The position numbers were made by a program, and so were the translations under genes. Of a stretch of 64,000 bases of DNA, positions 7,668-16,390 are shown piece by piece. Location of the stretch: assembly GCA_963717955.1 (NCBI GenBank), contig CAVQXR010000002.1:124001-188000 (forward strand), in the 5' to 3' direction. This DNA comes from CAVQXR01 sp963717955 (GTDB taxonomy: Bacteria; Actinomycetota; Thermoleophilia; Gaiellales; Gaiellaceae). Under the pieces are notes generated by a model that did no database searches, was not told the origin of the DNA, and worked only from the letters and a program-made list of their open reading frames with translations. The stretch's first letter is position 1, and every line of letters begins with the position of its first letter.

Positions 7668-9044
7668 ATGGAGAACACACGGCGTCCGCTCACACGCAAC
7701 ACACGCGACGGGAAGCTCGGGGGAGTCGCGGCCGGAATCGGCGACTACCTCGGCGTCGACCCCGTCGTCGTCCGGCTCGCCTTCGTCCTGCTCCTCCTTG
7801 CCGGCGGTGCGGGCCTCATCGTCTACCTCGCCGCCTGGGCCTTCATCCCGGCCGGCGACGGCAGTGCCCGCCCCGCCGCGGACGGCGCCGCCGCTGCGAC
7901 CCGGCACGGTGAGCGGGACACCCGCTGGTGGATCGGGGCCGGCCTGGTCGCGTTCGGCGCCGTGCTGCTCGCAGGTCTGGCTCGACCCTGGTGGCTCGAC
8001 ACCGACGTCCTCCTCGAGGCCGAGATCATCTGGCCGCTGCTGCTCGTGGCGACGGGCGGCGCGCTCCTGTTCTGGCGCCGCGACGATCGCGGCAGCGATG
8101 CCGCAGCCCGGGACGAGCCCCCGACGCCCGACGCCGGCTCGACGGACGTGGTCGATGACGCCGACGAGGCTTCGACGCTCGCGGACAACGCCGCGGCGAC
8201 GAGCACCCAGGCACCGTCGCCGGAGTCGGCCGACGAGGAGGCAGGCGGGGAGACGACGGAGGCCTCCGCCGGTGCCTTCGCGGCCGGCTCGACGGCCGAG
8301 TACCCGGCGGTGGGCGAGCCTGACCACCCGCACCCGTACGCTCCGGGCGGCTTCGATCCGGACTACGGGTCGACTCTGCTCGTCACGGAACCCCGCCCGG
8401 AACCGCCCGTCACACGGCGCCGCCTGCCGATCGGGTGGATCACGCTCGGGGTGACCCTCGTCTCCGCGGCCGTCGCCGCACTGCTCGACGTCACCGGAGC
8501 GCTCGACGTTCCGGTCGAATGGTTCCTCCTCTACGCGCTCGGCCTCTCGGGCATCGGCATCGTCGCGGCGGCCTGGTACGGACGGGTCCACGGTCCAGCG
8601 ACCCTTGCCGTGCTTCTCGGTCTCGCGCTCGGGGTCGTCGCCGTCGTCGAGGTACCGCTACGAGGGGGCGTCGGCGAGAGGACGATACGGCCGGCGAGCG
8701 CCGGCGAGCTCGCGTCCGAGTACCGCCTGGGCGTGGGCCGACTCATCCTCGACCTGCGTCAGCTGTCGCTGGCCGAGCCGCTCGGTCGGATCGAGGTGGG
8801 CGTCGGCGTCGGAGAGCTCGTCGTCCTGCTCCCGCCGGGCACCGTCGCACAGGTCGCGGGACGGGCCTCCGTGGGCGAGGTGCGGCTCTTCGACCGCGAC
8901 CGTGGTGGCATCCACGTGGACGAGTCGTATCCCGGTGCCGCCTCCGGAGACGCGCCTGCGCCCCTCACGCTCGACCTCGAGGTCGGCGTGGGCCGGGTCG
9001 AGACGCGGACCACGCCCACGCCGCCGCCCGGCAGCTCGTTCTGA
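7668..9044 (+). CDS. PspC-domain membrane protein with LiaF-like C-terminal domain
   Basis: ATG 7668 gives a 458-residue protein. Residues about 5-60 are a PspC domain (NTRDGKLGGVAAGIGDYLGV plus a hydrophobic helix). More membrane segments follow (WWIGAGLVAFGAVLLAGLAR, IIWPLLLVATGGALLFW), then an acidic, low-complexity cytoplasmic stretch, then three more helices near residues 255-320. The C-terminal ~110 residues resemble LiaF/cell-wall-stress domains (YRLGVGRLILDLRQL, IEVGVGVGELVVLLPPG). It is divergent from the PspC kinase and probably belongs to the same envelope-stress circuit. Upstream in-frame sequence (7545-7667) is rejected because it lies in the shared promoter gap. Confidence 0.85.
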   Translation: MENTRRPLTRNTRDGKLGGVAAGIGDYLGVDPVVVRLAFVLLLLAGGAGLIVYLAAWAFIPAGDGSARPAADGAAAATRHGERDTRWWIGAGLVAFGAVLLAGLARPWWLDTDVLLEAEIIWPLLLVATGGALLFWRRDDRGSDAAARDEPPTPDAGSTDVVDDADEASTLADNAAATSTQAPSPESADEEAGGETTEASAGAFAAGSTAEYPAVGEPDHPHPYAPGGFDPDYGSTLLVTEPRPEPPVTRRRLPIGWITLGVTLVSAAVAALLDVTGALDVPVEWFLLYALGLSGIGIVAAAWYGRVHGPATLAVLLGLALGVVAVVEVPLRGGVGERTIRPASAGELASEYRLGVGRLILDLRQLSLAEPLGRIEVGVGVGELVVLLPPGTVAQVAGRASVGEVRLFDRDRGGIHVDESYPGAASGDAPAPLTLDLEVGVGRVETRTTPTPPPGSSF

Positions 9045-9061
9045 GGCCCGAGCTCACGGGG

Positions 9062-10345
9062 CTACGCCGAGAGTGCGAGCAGCTCCTCGAACGGCGCGGG
9101 GTCGTCGAACGGGCCGATCAGCGCGAGGTTCAGCCGGTCGTCGCGGATGACGTCCTGCGCGACTCGCTGCACGTCCTGCGCGGTGACGGCGTCGAAGCCC
9201 GCGATCACCTCGTCGGGCTCACGGACCCGTTTCTCGAGCACCTCGCCGCGGAGCCCGAAGAGCATCATCCCCTTCGGATCCTCGAGTGAGAGGACGAGCC
9301 GGCCCTTGGCGAAGTTCTTGGCCTTCTGGAGCTCCTCGGGCCCGACCGGTTCGGCGGCCATCCGGGCGAACTCGCCCGCGATCGTGCGGATCGCGTCGTC
9401 GATGCGCTCGATGTCGACGCCAGCCTGCGAGTAGAGGCTCCCGATGTCCGTGTAGGCGCTGTTGTAGCTGTAGACGTAGTAGGCGAGCCCGCGCCGCTCG
9501 CGGACCTCGGTGAAGAGCCGCGACGACATCCCTCCGCCGAGCACGGTCGAGAGGAGCCCGAGCGCGTACCGGTCGGGGTGGTCGAGCGGGTAGCTCGGAA
9601 CGCCGAAGCGCAGGTGCGCCTGGTCGGACTGCTTGGTGTAGACCTCGACCCGGGACCGCTCCTGCCCGAAGCGGACGCCGGCGGGCTCACTGGTCGAGCC
9701 GTCGCGCACGTTGCCGAGCAGCGACTCGAGCCGCGGGACGAGGTCGTCTCCGAGCGCGCCGGCCGCGCCCGCGACCATCCGCGGCGCCCGGTACCAGTGA
9801 TCGAGGTAGTCGATGAAGGTGTCTCGCGTCGCCGAGCGGATCGAGTCCTTCCTCCCGATGGTCTCCCACCCGAGCGGCTGGTCGCCGTACATCAGGCGCT
9901 CGTAGACCGAGTCGATGTAATCGCGCGGCGTGTCGTGGTACATGTTCATCTCCTCGACGATGACGCCCTTCTCGCGCTCGATCTCCTCCGGGTCGAACGT
10001 CGAGTGGCGGAGCATGTCGACGAGGACGTCGAGCGCCACGTCGCGGTGCTCGGCGGCGCACTTCACGTAGTAGCCCGTGTACTCCTTTCCCGTGAAGGCG
10101 TTGAACTCGCCCCCGATCGAGTCGATCTCGCCCGCGATGTCGCGCGCCGTCGGGCGACGCTCCGTGCCCTTGAAGAACATGTGCTCGGCGAAGTGGGCGA
10201 TCCCGCTGGAGTCGCGGGTCTCGTACCGAGACCCGGCGGCGAGCATGATGAAGCAAGCGACCGACTTCGCCTGCGGCATGGGAGCGGTGACGACACGCAG
10301 CCCGTTCGAGAGCGTGGTCTTCTCGAAGCTGTTCACGGGGGCCAT
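9062..10345 (-). CDS. M16-family zinc metallopeptidase (insulinase/processing peptidase-like)
   Basis: A 427-residue protein with the inverted zinc motif HxxEH at His51-Glu54-His55 (IAHFAEHMFFKGT) and a downstream GVIVEEMNMYHDTP that supplies the third ligand. Length and both halves fit a single-domain M16B enzyme of the type conserved in actinobacteria next to polyribonucleotide phosphorylase genes. The second half has the substrate-clamp region (YTDIGSLYSQAGVD). ATG 10345 begins MAPVNSFEKTTLSNGLRVV, the usual N-terminal strand. It ends 18 bases from the convergent PspC gene. Confidence 0.9.
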   Translation of the reverse strand: MAPVNSFEKTTLSNGLRVVTAPMPQAKSVACFIMLAAGSRYETRDSSGIAHFAEHMFFKGTERRPTARDIAGEIDSIGGEFNAFTGKEYTGYYVKCAAEHRDVALDVLVDMLRHSTFDPEEIEREKGVIVEEMNMYHDTPRDYIDSVYERLMYGDQPLGWETIGRKDSIRSATRDTFIDYLDHWYRAPRMVAGAAGALGDDLVPRLESLLGNVRDGSTSEPAGVRFGQERSRVEVYTKQSDQAHLRFGVPSYPLDHPDRYALGLLSTVLGGGMSSRLFTEVRERRGLAYYVYSYNSAYTDIGSLYSQAGVDIERIDDAIRTIAGEFARMAAEPVGPEELQKAKNFAKGRLVLSLEDPKGMMLFGLRGEVLEKRVREPDEVIAGFDAVTAQDVQRVAQDVIRDDRLNLALIGPFDDPAPFEELLALSA

Positions 10346-10439
10346 GCTATCCAGACGGCCGCGCCGGGCTGCGGGGGAACGGGCTCGGCACTCGTTTCAG
10401 CATGAAGCCTGGTGTCGAAACGTCAGTCCGAAACGCGTT

Positions 10440-11603
10440 CTAGAGACGGGCGAGCTCTTCGAGCACCCGGTCGACCTCGTCGACGGTGTTGTAGTGGACG
10501 AACCCGATACGGACGGCCCCGGACGGGAGGCCGAGGCGCTCCATGATCTCGAGGGCGTAGTAGTTGCCCGACCAGGTCGCGATACCGCGCTCACCGAGCG
10601 CGGTCGCGACGTCGTCGGATGTCCGGTCCGGATGGAGGACGGCGAAGGTCGGCGTCCGTCCGTCGGCCTCCGGGATCCCGAGCAACCGGTAGGAGGACGG
10701 AAGCCCCGCGAGGAAGCGCTGTGCCAGCATTCGCTCGTACGGGAGGATCGCGTCCCAGCCGACCGAGCGCAGGTACTCGACGGCCGCGGTGAAGCCGGCG
10801 AGCGACTCGTGGGGAAGCGTGCCCGTCTCGAAGCGGGCCGCCGGCGGCTCGTCCGGCGCCGGGCGCACCTTGTACGGACGCCACCGCTCGAGCAGGTTCC
10901 TCCGTCCGTAGAAGAGCCCGAGATGCGGCCCGAACACCTTGTACGGCGAGCACAGGAGGACGTCGACGCCGAGGGCGCTGACGTCGATCGGCCCGTGCGG
11001 GGCGAAGTGGACGGCATCTGCCCAGGCGATGGCGCCCGCCTCGTGGGCCAACGCGATGATCCGTCCCGCGTCGGTCACCGTCCCCACGGCGTTCGACGCC
11101 ATGGGGAACGCGACGACCCGTGTTCGGCCGCTCAGCTTCCGCTCGAGGTCGTCGAGGTGGAGGGTGCAGTCGCGCTCGTCGATCTCGACCCGGTGCACCA
11201 CGAGGTCGTGATCGCGTGCGAGCTCGAGCCATGGCGCGACGTTGGCGTCGTGGTCGAGCTTCGTGACGAGGATCTCGTCGCCTGCGCGCAGCTCCCGCCC
11301 GAGCGCCCGCGTGAGCGCGAAGTTGAGCGTCGTCATGTTCAGACCGAAGCCGACCTCAGCCGGCGAGCAGCCGAGGAAGGCGGCGGCCGCGGTGTGCGCC
11401 TGCTCGACGACGAGGTCGCTGCTCCGGCTCGTCGCAAACGACCCGCCGAGGTTCGCGTTCGAGCTGCGCAGGTAGGACGACATCGCGTCCAACACCGTGT
11501 CCGGCACCTGCGTCCCGCCCGGAGCGTCGAGGAACGCGACCGACCGGTCGAGTGCCGAGAACCGGCCCCGGACGGCGGCCACGTCGAGCGAGGGGGAGAT
11601 CAC
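10440..11603 (-). CDS. Class V aminotransferase, cysteine desulfurase-like
   Basis: A 387-residue PLP enzyme. It opens RGRFSALDRSVAFLDAPGGTQVP, carries SRSSDLVVEQAHTAAAAFLG, a Schiff-base lysine in LLCSPYKVFGPHLG and the His/Asp pair around AWADAVHFAPHG. This pattern fits the SufS/NifS-like branch of cysteine desulfurase-like proteins; no Fe-S assembly gene is adjacent, so true desulfurase activity is not shown. Its ATG overlaps the stop of a 67-residue gene by four bases, and serC lies just upstream, so all three probably form one operon. It might instead act on another amino acid. Confidence 0.8.
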   Translation of the reverse strand: MISPSLDVAAVRGRFSALDRSVAFLDAPGGTQVPDTVLDAMSSYLRSSNANLGGSFATSRSSDLVVEQAHTAAAAFLGCSPAEVGFGLNMTTLNFALTRALGRELRAGDEILVTKLDHDANVAPWLELARDHDLVVHRVEIDERDCTLHLDDLERKLSGRTRVVAFPMASNAVGTVTDAGRIIALAHEAGAIAWADAVHFAPHGPIDVSALGVDVLLCSPYKVFGPHLGLFYGRRNLLERWRPYKVRPAPDEPPAARFETGTLPHESLAGFTAAVEYLRSVGWDAILPYERMLAQRFLAGLPSSYRLLGIPEADGRTPTFAVLHPDRTSDDVATALGERGIATWSGNYYALEIMERLGLPSGAVRIGFVHYNTVDEVDRVLEELARL

Positions 11604-11803
11604 CGCCTCGGGCGCGGCAGGTCGGCCTGCGTGATCGTCCGGTAGCTTCCGGGTAGGGAGACCGTGACCTCGTCGATCGTGCGGTTCTCGAGGTAGAAGT
11701 TCTCACGCTCCGCGATGTCGTACGCCAGCCGGTCGATGTAGCGCTCGAGCGTCTCCTCCGAGTCGGACTCGGTCAGGAAGGTGATGGTGACCTGGTATGC
11801 CAT
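11600..11803 (-). CDS. Conserved-looking 67-residue protein between serC and the aminotransferase
   Basis: The product begins MAYQVTITFLTESDSEETLE and ends in a basic tail. Strand-helix-strand character (YQVTITF, then an acidic helix with ERYIDRLAYDIAERENF, then TIDEVTVSLPG) suggests a small alpha/beta domain. It sits 20 bases after serC and overlaps the next gene by four bases, which supports real expression. I do not recognise the family. A regulatory or accessory role to the neighbouring PLP enzymes is possible but unproven. Confidence 0.6.
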   Translation of the reverse strand: MAYQVTITFLTESDSEETLERYIDRLAYDIAERENFYLENRTIDEVTVSLPGSYRTITQADLPRPRR

Positions 11804-11823
11804 CGGCTACAGGATGCCGGTTC

Positions 11824-12990
11824 TCATCCGTGGCCGCGTCCGGTCGAGCACGGATCTCCGGACGGGGCGACTGTGAAACCGCCGCGCTCCTCCTCGAAGG
11901 CCCGCATCGCGTCGACGAGCGCGACGACTCCCTCCTCCGGGAAGGCGTTGTAGATGCTCGCCCGCATGCCGCCGACGCTGCGGTGGCCCTTCAGCCCGTC
12001 GAGCCCGCGAGCCGCGGCGAACGCCACGAACGACCGGTCGAGCTCGTCGGCGCCGGTCGCGAACGTGACGTTCATCTGCGACCGGCTCTCCGGTTGCGCC
12101 GTGCCCCGGAAGAGGCGGCTCACGTCGATCTGCTCGTAGAGCCTCCCGGCCTTGCGGTGGTTCCGGTCGGCCATCGCCGTCAACCCACCCTGATCGCGGA
12201 TCCACCGCAGGACGAGACACATCACGTAGATCCCGAACGTCGGCGGGGTGTTGTGCATCGAGTCGCTCGCCGAGAACGTGCGGTACTGGAGCATCGCCGG
12301 CAGGTCGCCGCGGCCGCGGGCGACCACGTCCCTGCGAACGAGGACGAGGGTCAGGCCAGCCGGCCCGAGGTTCTTCTGGGCGGCCGCATACAGCAGTCCG
12401 TAGCGTCCCACGTCGATCGGGCGGGAGAAGACGTCGCTGCTCGCATCACAGACGAGGAAGCTCGCTCCCGGGATCTCCGGCTCGGTGCGGTACTGCGTCC
12501 CCTCGATCGTGTTGTTCGAGGTGAAATGGACGTAGACGGGGTCCCGGCTGTACCGGGGGCTGCGCGGAATCCGGTCGAAGCCGGTCTCCTCGCTCGTCGC
12601 GGCGACGTGTGTCGAGCCGAGCGCCCTCGCCTCGGCGAGGGCCTTCGTGCCCCACGAGCCCGACACCAGGTAGTCGGCGGTGTGGCCTGCGCCGAGGAAG
12701 CTCATCGGCACCATGAAGAACTGCGTCGACGCGCCGCCCTGCAGGAACAGCACGTCGTAGTCGTCCGGCACTCCACCGACCTCCCGCACGAGCGAGACCG
12801 TCTCCTCGTAGACCCCGAGGAAGGCCTTGCCGCGATGGGAGTGCTCGAGGATGCCGATCCCGGTGTCGCCCAGCGAGAGCAGCGCGGCGCGCGCCTCCTC
12901 GAGCACGGGCAGCGGCAGCACGGCCGGACCGGCCGAGAAGTTGAAGGTCCGCCGCGCGCCGCGGTCCCGGGCCTCTGCGGGGGCGTTCAT
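11824..12990 (-). CDS. serC: Phosphoserine aminotransferase
   Basis: A 388-residue PLP enzyme opening FNFSAGPAVLPLPVLEEA, the SerC hallmark, followed by GIGILEHSHRGKAF. Other family features are LFLQGGASTQFFMVPM, the SDVFSRPIDV stretch and the Schiff-base lysine in AAAQKNLGPAGLT; the HNTPPTFGIYV motif comes later. SerC converts 3-phosphohydroxypyruvate and glutamate to phosphoserine in serine synthesis. The first ~14 residues form an unstructured leader before the conserved core; ATG 12990 is the best start seen. It heads a probable three-gene operon. Confidence 0.93.
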   Translation of the reverse strand: MNAPAEARDRGARRTFNFSAGPAVLPLPVLEEARAALLSLGDTGIGILEHSHRGKAFLGVYEETVSLVREVGGVPDDYDVLFLQGGASTQFFMVPMSFLGAGHTADYLVSGSWGTKALAEARALGSTHVAATSEETGFDRIPRSPRYSRDPVYVHFTSNNTIEGTQYRTEPEIPGASFLVCDASSDVFSRPIDVGRYGLLYAAAQKNLGPAGLTLVLVRRDVVARGRGDLPAMLQYRTFSASDSMHNTPPTFGIYVMCLVLRWIRDQGGLTAMADRNHRKAGRLYEQIDVSRLFRGTAQPESRSQMNVTFATGADELDRSFVAFAAARGLDGLKGHRSVGGMRASIYNAFPEEGVVALVDAMRAFEEERGGFTVAPSGDPCSTGRGHG

Positions 12991-13053
12991 CCTCCGGGGA
13001 TTCTGCCTGGTCGGCGCCAGCCGATATGGCGGGTACCGTCAGCCGGAAGGCGT

Positions 13054-13584
13054 ATGGCTATCGCGACCGGGCATGGGCTTTCGCTCCGGGCGGAGTAGAT
13101 CCTCGACCAGGCTTCCGTGCTCCTCGAGGAGGAGGGCCTCGAGGGGCTGACGATGCGCCGGCTCGCCGCGCGGATCGGGATCAGGGCGCCCTCCCTGTAC
13201 AAGCACTTCGAGAGCAAGGAGCAGATCGAGGACGAGCTGGTCCTACGCGGCCTGGACGAGCTCCAAGCGGTGGTCGAGCGCACCCGCCGTGCCCCGGAGC
13301 CCGTCGCCGCGGTCGTCGCCGAGGTCACCCGCTTCGCCCGGCAGCGCCCGTCCCTCTTCGGCCTGCTCGCCGAGCGCCAGCTCCTGCCCCGGCTCGGTGC
13401 GGACGGGCGCGAGCGTGCCCTGCTCGTGCTCGCACAGGGGACGATGGAGCTCGAGCGGGCAGGGACGCTGAGCGCCGGCGAGGTCGAGCAGGTCTGGACC
13501 CAGGGCCTCGGCGCCTTCCGGCTGCCGGCGCCACCGGCGCAAGAACGTCGCGGGGTCTTCAGCTCGGTCCACGGTCCTGACTGA
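13054..13584 (+). pseudogene. TetR-family regulator interrupted by an in-frame amber codon at 13096
   Basis: From ATG 13054 the frame reads MAIATGHGLSLRAE, then TAG (13096-13098), then continues in the same frame ILDQASVLLEEEGLEGLTM and the full TetR helix-turn-helix (RRLAARIGIRAPSLYKHFESKEQI). A TetR protein normally has helix 1 as AExILDAA, so the stop falls inside the first helix. CAG to TAG is the simplest explanation. GTG 13117 could restart translation but would remove half of helix 1. The remaining 155 residues include a complete ligand domain. Recent nonsense mutation or sequence error are both possible; no frame decay is seen elsewhere. Confidence 0.7.
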
Positions 13585-13701
13585 GCTGTCCCGGCCGCGC
13601 GAGCGGCGGCTCTCATCGCTGCCTCATTCGGATCTCATGGCTGTCCAATCCGATCTCCCTACGGTGCGGGAATGACCCCGAAGCCCAATGGAGGTTCAGC
13701 C

Positions 13702-14490
13702 ATGAGACGTCCGCTGTTGGCGGCGCCCGTTCTGGTTCTCTCGGCCTCGCTGGCCCTCGGACTGACCGCGGCGAGCGGAACGTCCGGGTCCGCGCTCGCA
13801 CCGGGGGTGGGAGTGCACGGTGAGATGCAGCGACAGAGCAGCGTCGTGCAGTTGAAGGACGCCCGCCTCAAGTTCGAGATCAACGCGACGGACCGTGATG
13901 GAGGCGTTCAGGTCTTCATCGACGCCGAGCAATGGAAGACCATGTCTGTCTTCGATCCGAACGGCCGCCGGATCTTCACCTCGGCCACCGAAGGCAGGAT
14001 GGGCAAGCAGGGCGGGACAGAGCTCTTCCTCGAGAGCGCGGAGCCGCCGTTCAGCGAGCTCCCGGTCGAGAAGCTCCTCAGGCGGTTCCCCGAGGGCACG
14101 TACGTGTTCCGCGGCACGGGATTCCACGGGGAGAGCTACGTCGGCTCGACACGCCTGACTCACGACCTCCCGGACGGCCCGAAGCTGGTTTCGCCGCTCG
14201 AGGAAGACGGCCCACAGGATCCGGACGACACCGCCGTCGTGTGGGAGCCGGTGGACGCCCCCAACGGCAGCCCGATCATCGGCTACCAGGTCCTGGTCGT
14301 CCAGCCCCAGACCGGGCTCGAGGCGCTGCCCAAGATCGTCCTGGACGTGATGATGCCCCCGTCGGCCACGAGCATGAAAATCCCGCCCGGCTTCCTCCAG
14401 CCCGATACCGAGTACGAATGGGAAGTCCTCGCCATCGAGCGGGGCGGTAACCAGACGCTCTCGTCGAATACGTTCACCACGTCGCCGTAA
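13702..14490 (+). CDS. Secreted protein with a fibronectin type III-like C-terminal domain
   Basis: ATG 13702 is chosen because GGAGG lies about eight bases upstream; the frame is open from 13672. The 262-residue product begins MRRPLLAAPVLVLSASLALG, a signal peptide, with likely cleavage after an Ala-rich stretch. The middle is unrecognised. The last ~100 residues read as an FnIII sandwich (VVWEPVDAPNGSPIIGYQV, TEYEWEVLAIERGGNQT). It probably acts outside the cell in binding or adhesion. It is convergent with nadE over a shared hairpin. No catalytic motif was seen. Confidence 0.75.
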   Translation: MRRPLLAAPVLVLSASLALGLTAASGTSGSALAPGVGVHGEMQRQSSVVQLKDARLKFEINATDRDGGVQVFIDAEQWKTMSVFDPNGRRIFTSATEGRMGKQGGTELFLESAEPPFSELPVEKLLRRFPEGTYVFRGTGFHGESYVGSTRLTHDLPDGPKLVSPLEEDGPQDPDDTAVVWEPVDAPNGSPIIGYQVLVVQPQTGLEALPKIVLDVMMPPSATSMKIPPGFLQPDTEYEWEVLAIERGGNQTLSSNTFTTSP

Positions 14491-14521
14491 GGCGCCCGGA
14501 AACGCCGGAGCATTGGCTTGA

Positions 14522-14566
14522 CGCGGGTAGCACGAGGGGCTGGACCTCGTCCGGCCCCTACCCGCG
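14522..14566. terminator. Bidirectional hairpin between the FnIII protein gene and nadE
   Basis: CGCGGGTA (14522-14529) pairs with TACCCGCG (14559-14566), with an inner GGGGC/GCCCC pairing. The right arm overlaps the nadE stop codon. It could end transcription from both convergent genes; no T-run is present. Confidence 0.45.
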
Positions 14567-16273
14567 AAAGTGGTTCGTGATCGGTAGACGTCGGTCGCGG
14601 CCGAAGGCCTTCGGGCGGAGCTTCACGCCGGGTGGCGCCTGCCGCCGCTTGTACTCGGCCCGGTCGGTCAGCGACACGGCGCGCTCCACGACCGCCGCGT
14701 CGAACCCCTCGACGAGCAGCTCCTCGCGGGAGAGATCGCGCTCCACGTAGGCGGCGAGGACGGGGTCGAGCTCCGCGTACGGGGGGAGCGAGTCCTCGTC
14801 GCGCTGATCCGCGCGCAGCTCGGCCGTCGGTGGGCGCTCGATGATCGAGCGCGGAATGAGCTCGCGTCCGGCACGCTCGTTGAGGTACCGGCTGAGACGG
14901 AAGACGTCGGTCTTGAAGACGTCCTTCAGCAGGGCGAACCCGCCCGCCATGTCGCCGTAGAGGGTGGCGTAACCGACCGAGTACTCGCTCTTGTTCCCGG
15001 TCGCGACGAGCAGCCAGCCGAACTTGTTCGAGAGCGCCATCAGCAGCGTGCCCCGCACACGCGCCTGGATGTTCTCCTCGGCGAGGCCCGGCTCGAGGCC
15101 GGCGAAGGGGCGAGCGAGGGCGGCCGAGAACGCCTCCGTGATGGGCTCGATCGGGATCTCCAGGAACCCGCAGCCGAGGCCCTCGGCGACGTTTCGCGCG
15201 TCCGCATGCGTGGCCTCGGAGGTGAAGCGCGAGGGCATCGAGACGCACGTGACCCGCTCGGCGCCGAGCGCCCCGACGGCGAGCGCGGCCGTCAGCGCGG
15301 AGTCGATCCCGCCCGAGATGCCGAGGACGACCTCCCGGAACCCGTTCTTCTCCGCGTAGTCGGCGAGCCCGAGCTCGAGCGCACGCCGCATCTCCTCGAG
15401 CTCGTCGAGGTACGGGTCGAGGCCGCCGGCCGCCCGCCGCGTCGTCGATCGCGGCGGGCCGAGGCGGACGACCGGCGGGCTCGGGAGCTCGGACCGCTCG
15501 CGCGCGAGTGCCCGGCGCCGCGCGTCGCGAAGCCGGTGGCCGATCGCCTCGGTCGCGTCGATGTCGGCGACGAGCAGTGCCTCCTCGAACGCCGGGGCGC
15601 GCGCGACGATGCGGCCCTCCTGGTCGATCACGAGCGAGTGCCCGTCGAAGACGAGCTCGTCCTGGCCTCCGACCGCGTTGACGAACGCGATCCAGCAGAC
15701 GTTGTCTCGAGCACGCGCCGCCAGCATCTCCTCGCGCTCCCGGCCCTTGCCGAGGTGGAACGGCGAGGCCGAGAGGTTCGCGATCACGTGCGCGCCGGCG
15801 AGGGCGAGGTCGGTCGTCGGCGGCCCCGGCTGCCAGATGTCCTCGCAGATGGTCGGGCCGACGAACGTCTCACCACACGAGAGCAGCATCAGCTCGCGGC
15901 CCGCCTGGAAGTACCGATCCTCGTCGAAGACCCCGTAGTTGGGAAGGAAGCGCTTGTGGTAGATCCCCTTCACCTCGCCGTCGGCGAGCACGGCGCAGGC
16001 GTTGAACAGGTCGCGCTCGAGGTGCGTGACCCCGACGAGCGCTGCGACGCCGTGCGTGCGGGTCGCAAGCTCCTCGAGCGCCCGCTCGGCCGCGCGCAGG
16101 AACGCGGGCCGCAGCAGCAGGTCCTCGGGTGGGTAGCCGGTCAGCGCGAGCTCGGGGAACACGACGAGATCGGCCCCGGCCTCGCGGGCCTCCTCGATCC
16201 GGGTCAGGATCCGGGCGCGGTTTCCGTCGACGTCGCCGACCACGGTGTTGATCTGCGCCAGCGCGATCCGCAT
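14558..16273 (-). CDS. nadE: Glutamine-dependent NAD+ synthetase
   Basis: A 571-residue two-domain enzyme. The N-terminal nitrilase-fold glutaminase (residues 1-250) has the catalytic triad Glu41 (VVFPELALTGYPPEDL), Lys107 (IYHKRFLPNY) and Cys143 (TICEDIW). The C-terminal synthetase domain has the PP-loop SGGIDSAL at about 320-327 and VATGNKSEYSVGYATLYGDM further on. It uses glutamine ammonia to amidate deamido-NAD, the last step of NAD synthesis. Length and order match the bacterial two-domain form. ATG 16273 begins MRIALAQINTVVGDV, the standard start. Confidence 0.96.
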   Translation of the reverse strand: MRIALAQINTVVGDVDGNRARILTRIEEAREAGADLVVFPELALTGYPPEDLLLRPAFLRAAERALEELATRTHGVAALVGVTHLERDLFNACAVLADGEVKGIYHKRFLPNYGVFDEDRYFQAGRELMLLSCGETFVGPTICEDIWQPGPPTTDLALAGAHVIANLSASPFHLGKGREREEMLAARARDNVCWIAFVNAVGGQDELVFDGHSLVIDQEGRIVARAPAFEEALLVADIDATEAIGHRLRDARRRALARERSELPSPPVVRLGPPRSTTRRAAGGLDPYLDELEEMRRALELGLADYAEKNGFREVVLGISGGIDSALTAALAVGALGAERVTCVSMPSRFTSEATHADARNVAEGLGCGFLEIPIEPITEAFSAALARPFAGLEPGLAEENIQARVRGTLLMALSNKFGWLLVATGNKSEYSVGYATLYGDMAGGFALLKDVFKTDVFRLSRYLNERAGRELIPRSIIERPPTAELRADQRDEDSLPPYAELDPVLAAYVERDLSREELLVEGFDAAVVERAVSLTDRAEYKRRQAPPGVKLRPKAFGRDRRLPITNHFRG

Positions 16274-16334
16274 CGCAGCTCCGAGGATAGCGACTCAGGG
16301 GCGAAATCCGCGCTGCGACGCCGTAGCTCACGGG

Positions 16335-16376
16335 TTGACGACGTAGTTAGCAGCTGCTAAGTTAGTACCGGCTAAC
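16335..16376 (+). promoter_or_regulatory. Promoter with tandem palindromic operators for the efflux pump-TetR operon
   Basis: A -35-like TTGACG (16335-16340) is followed after 17 bases by a -10-like TAAGTT (16358-16363). Two adjacent inverted repeats cover this region: the perfect TTAGCAGCTGCTAA (16347-16360) and the near-perfect GTTAGTACCGGCTAAC (16361-16376). They overlap the spacer and -10 and end 14 bases before the pump start codon. This is the layout of a TetR-repressed drug-efflux operon; the TetR gene is the second gene of the operon. Confidence 0.65.
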
Positions 16377-16390
16377 TCGGAAGGGACGCC

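Noticed and set aside
13096..13098. TAG in the TetR gene as a pyrrolysine codon
   Set aside because: No catalytic reason for Pyl in a DNA-binding helix and no pyl genes seen; a nonsense mutation is simpler.
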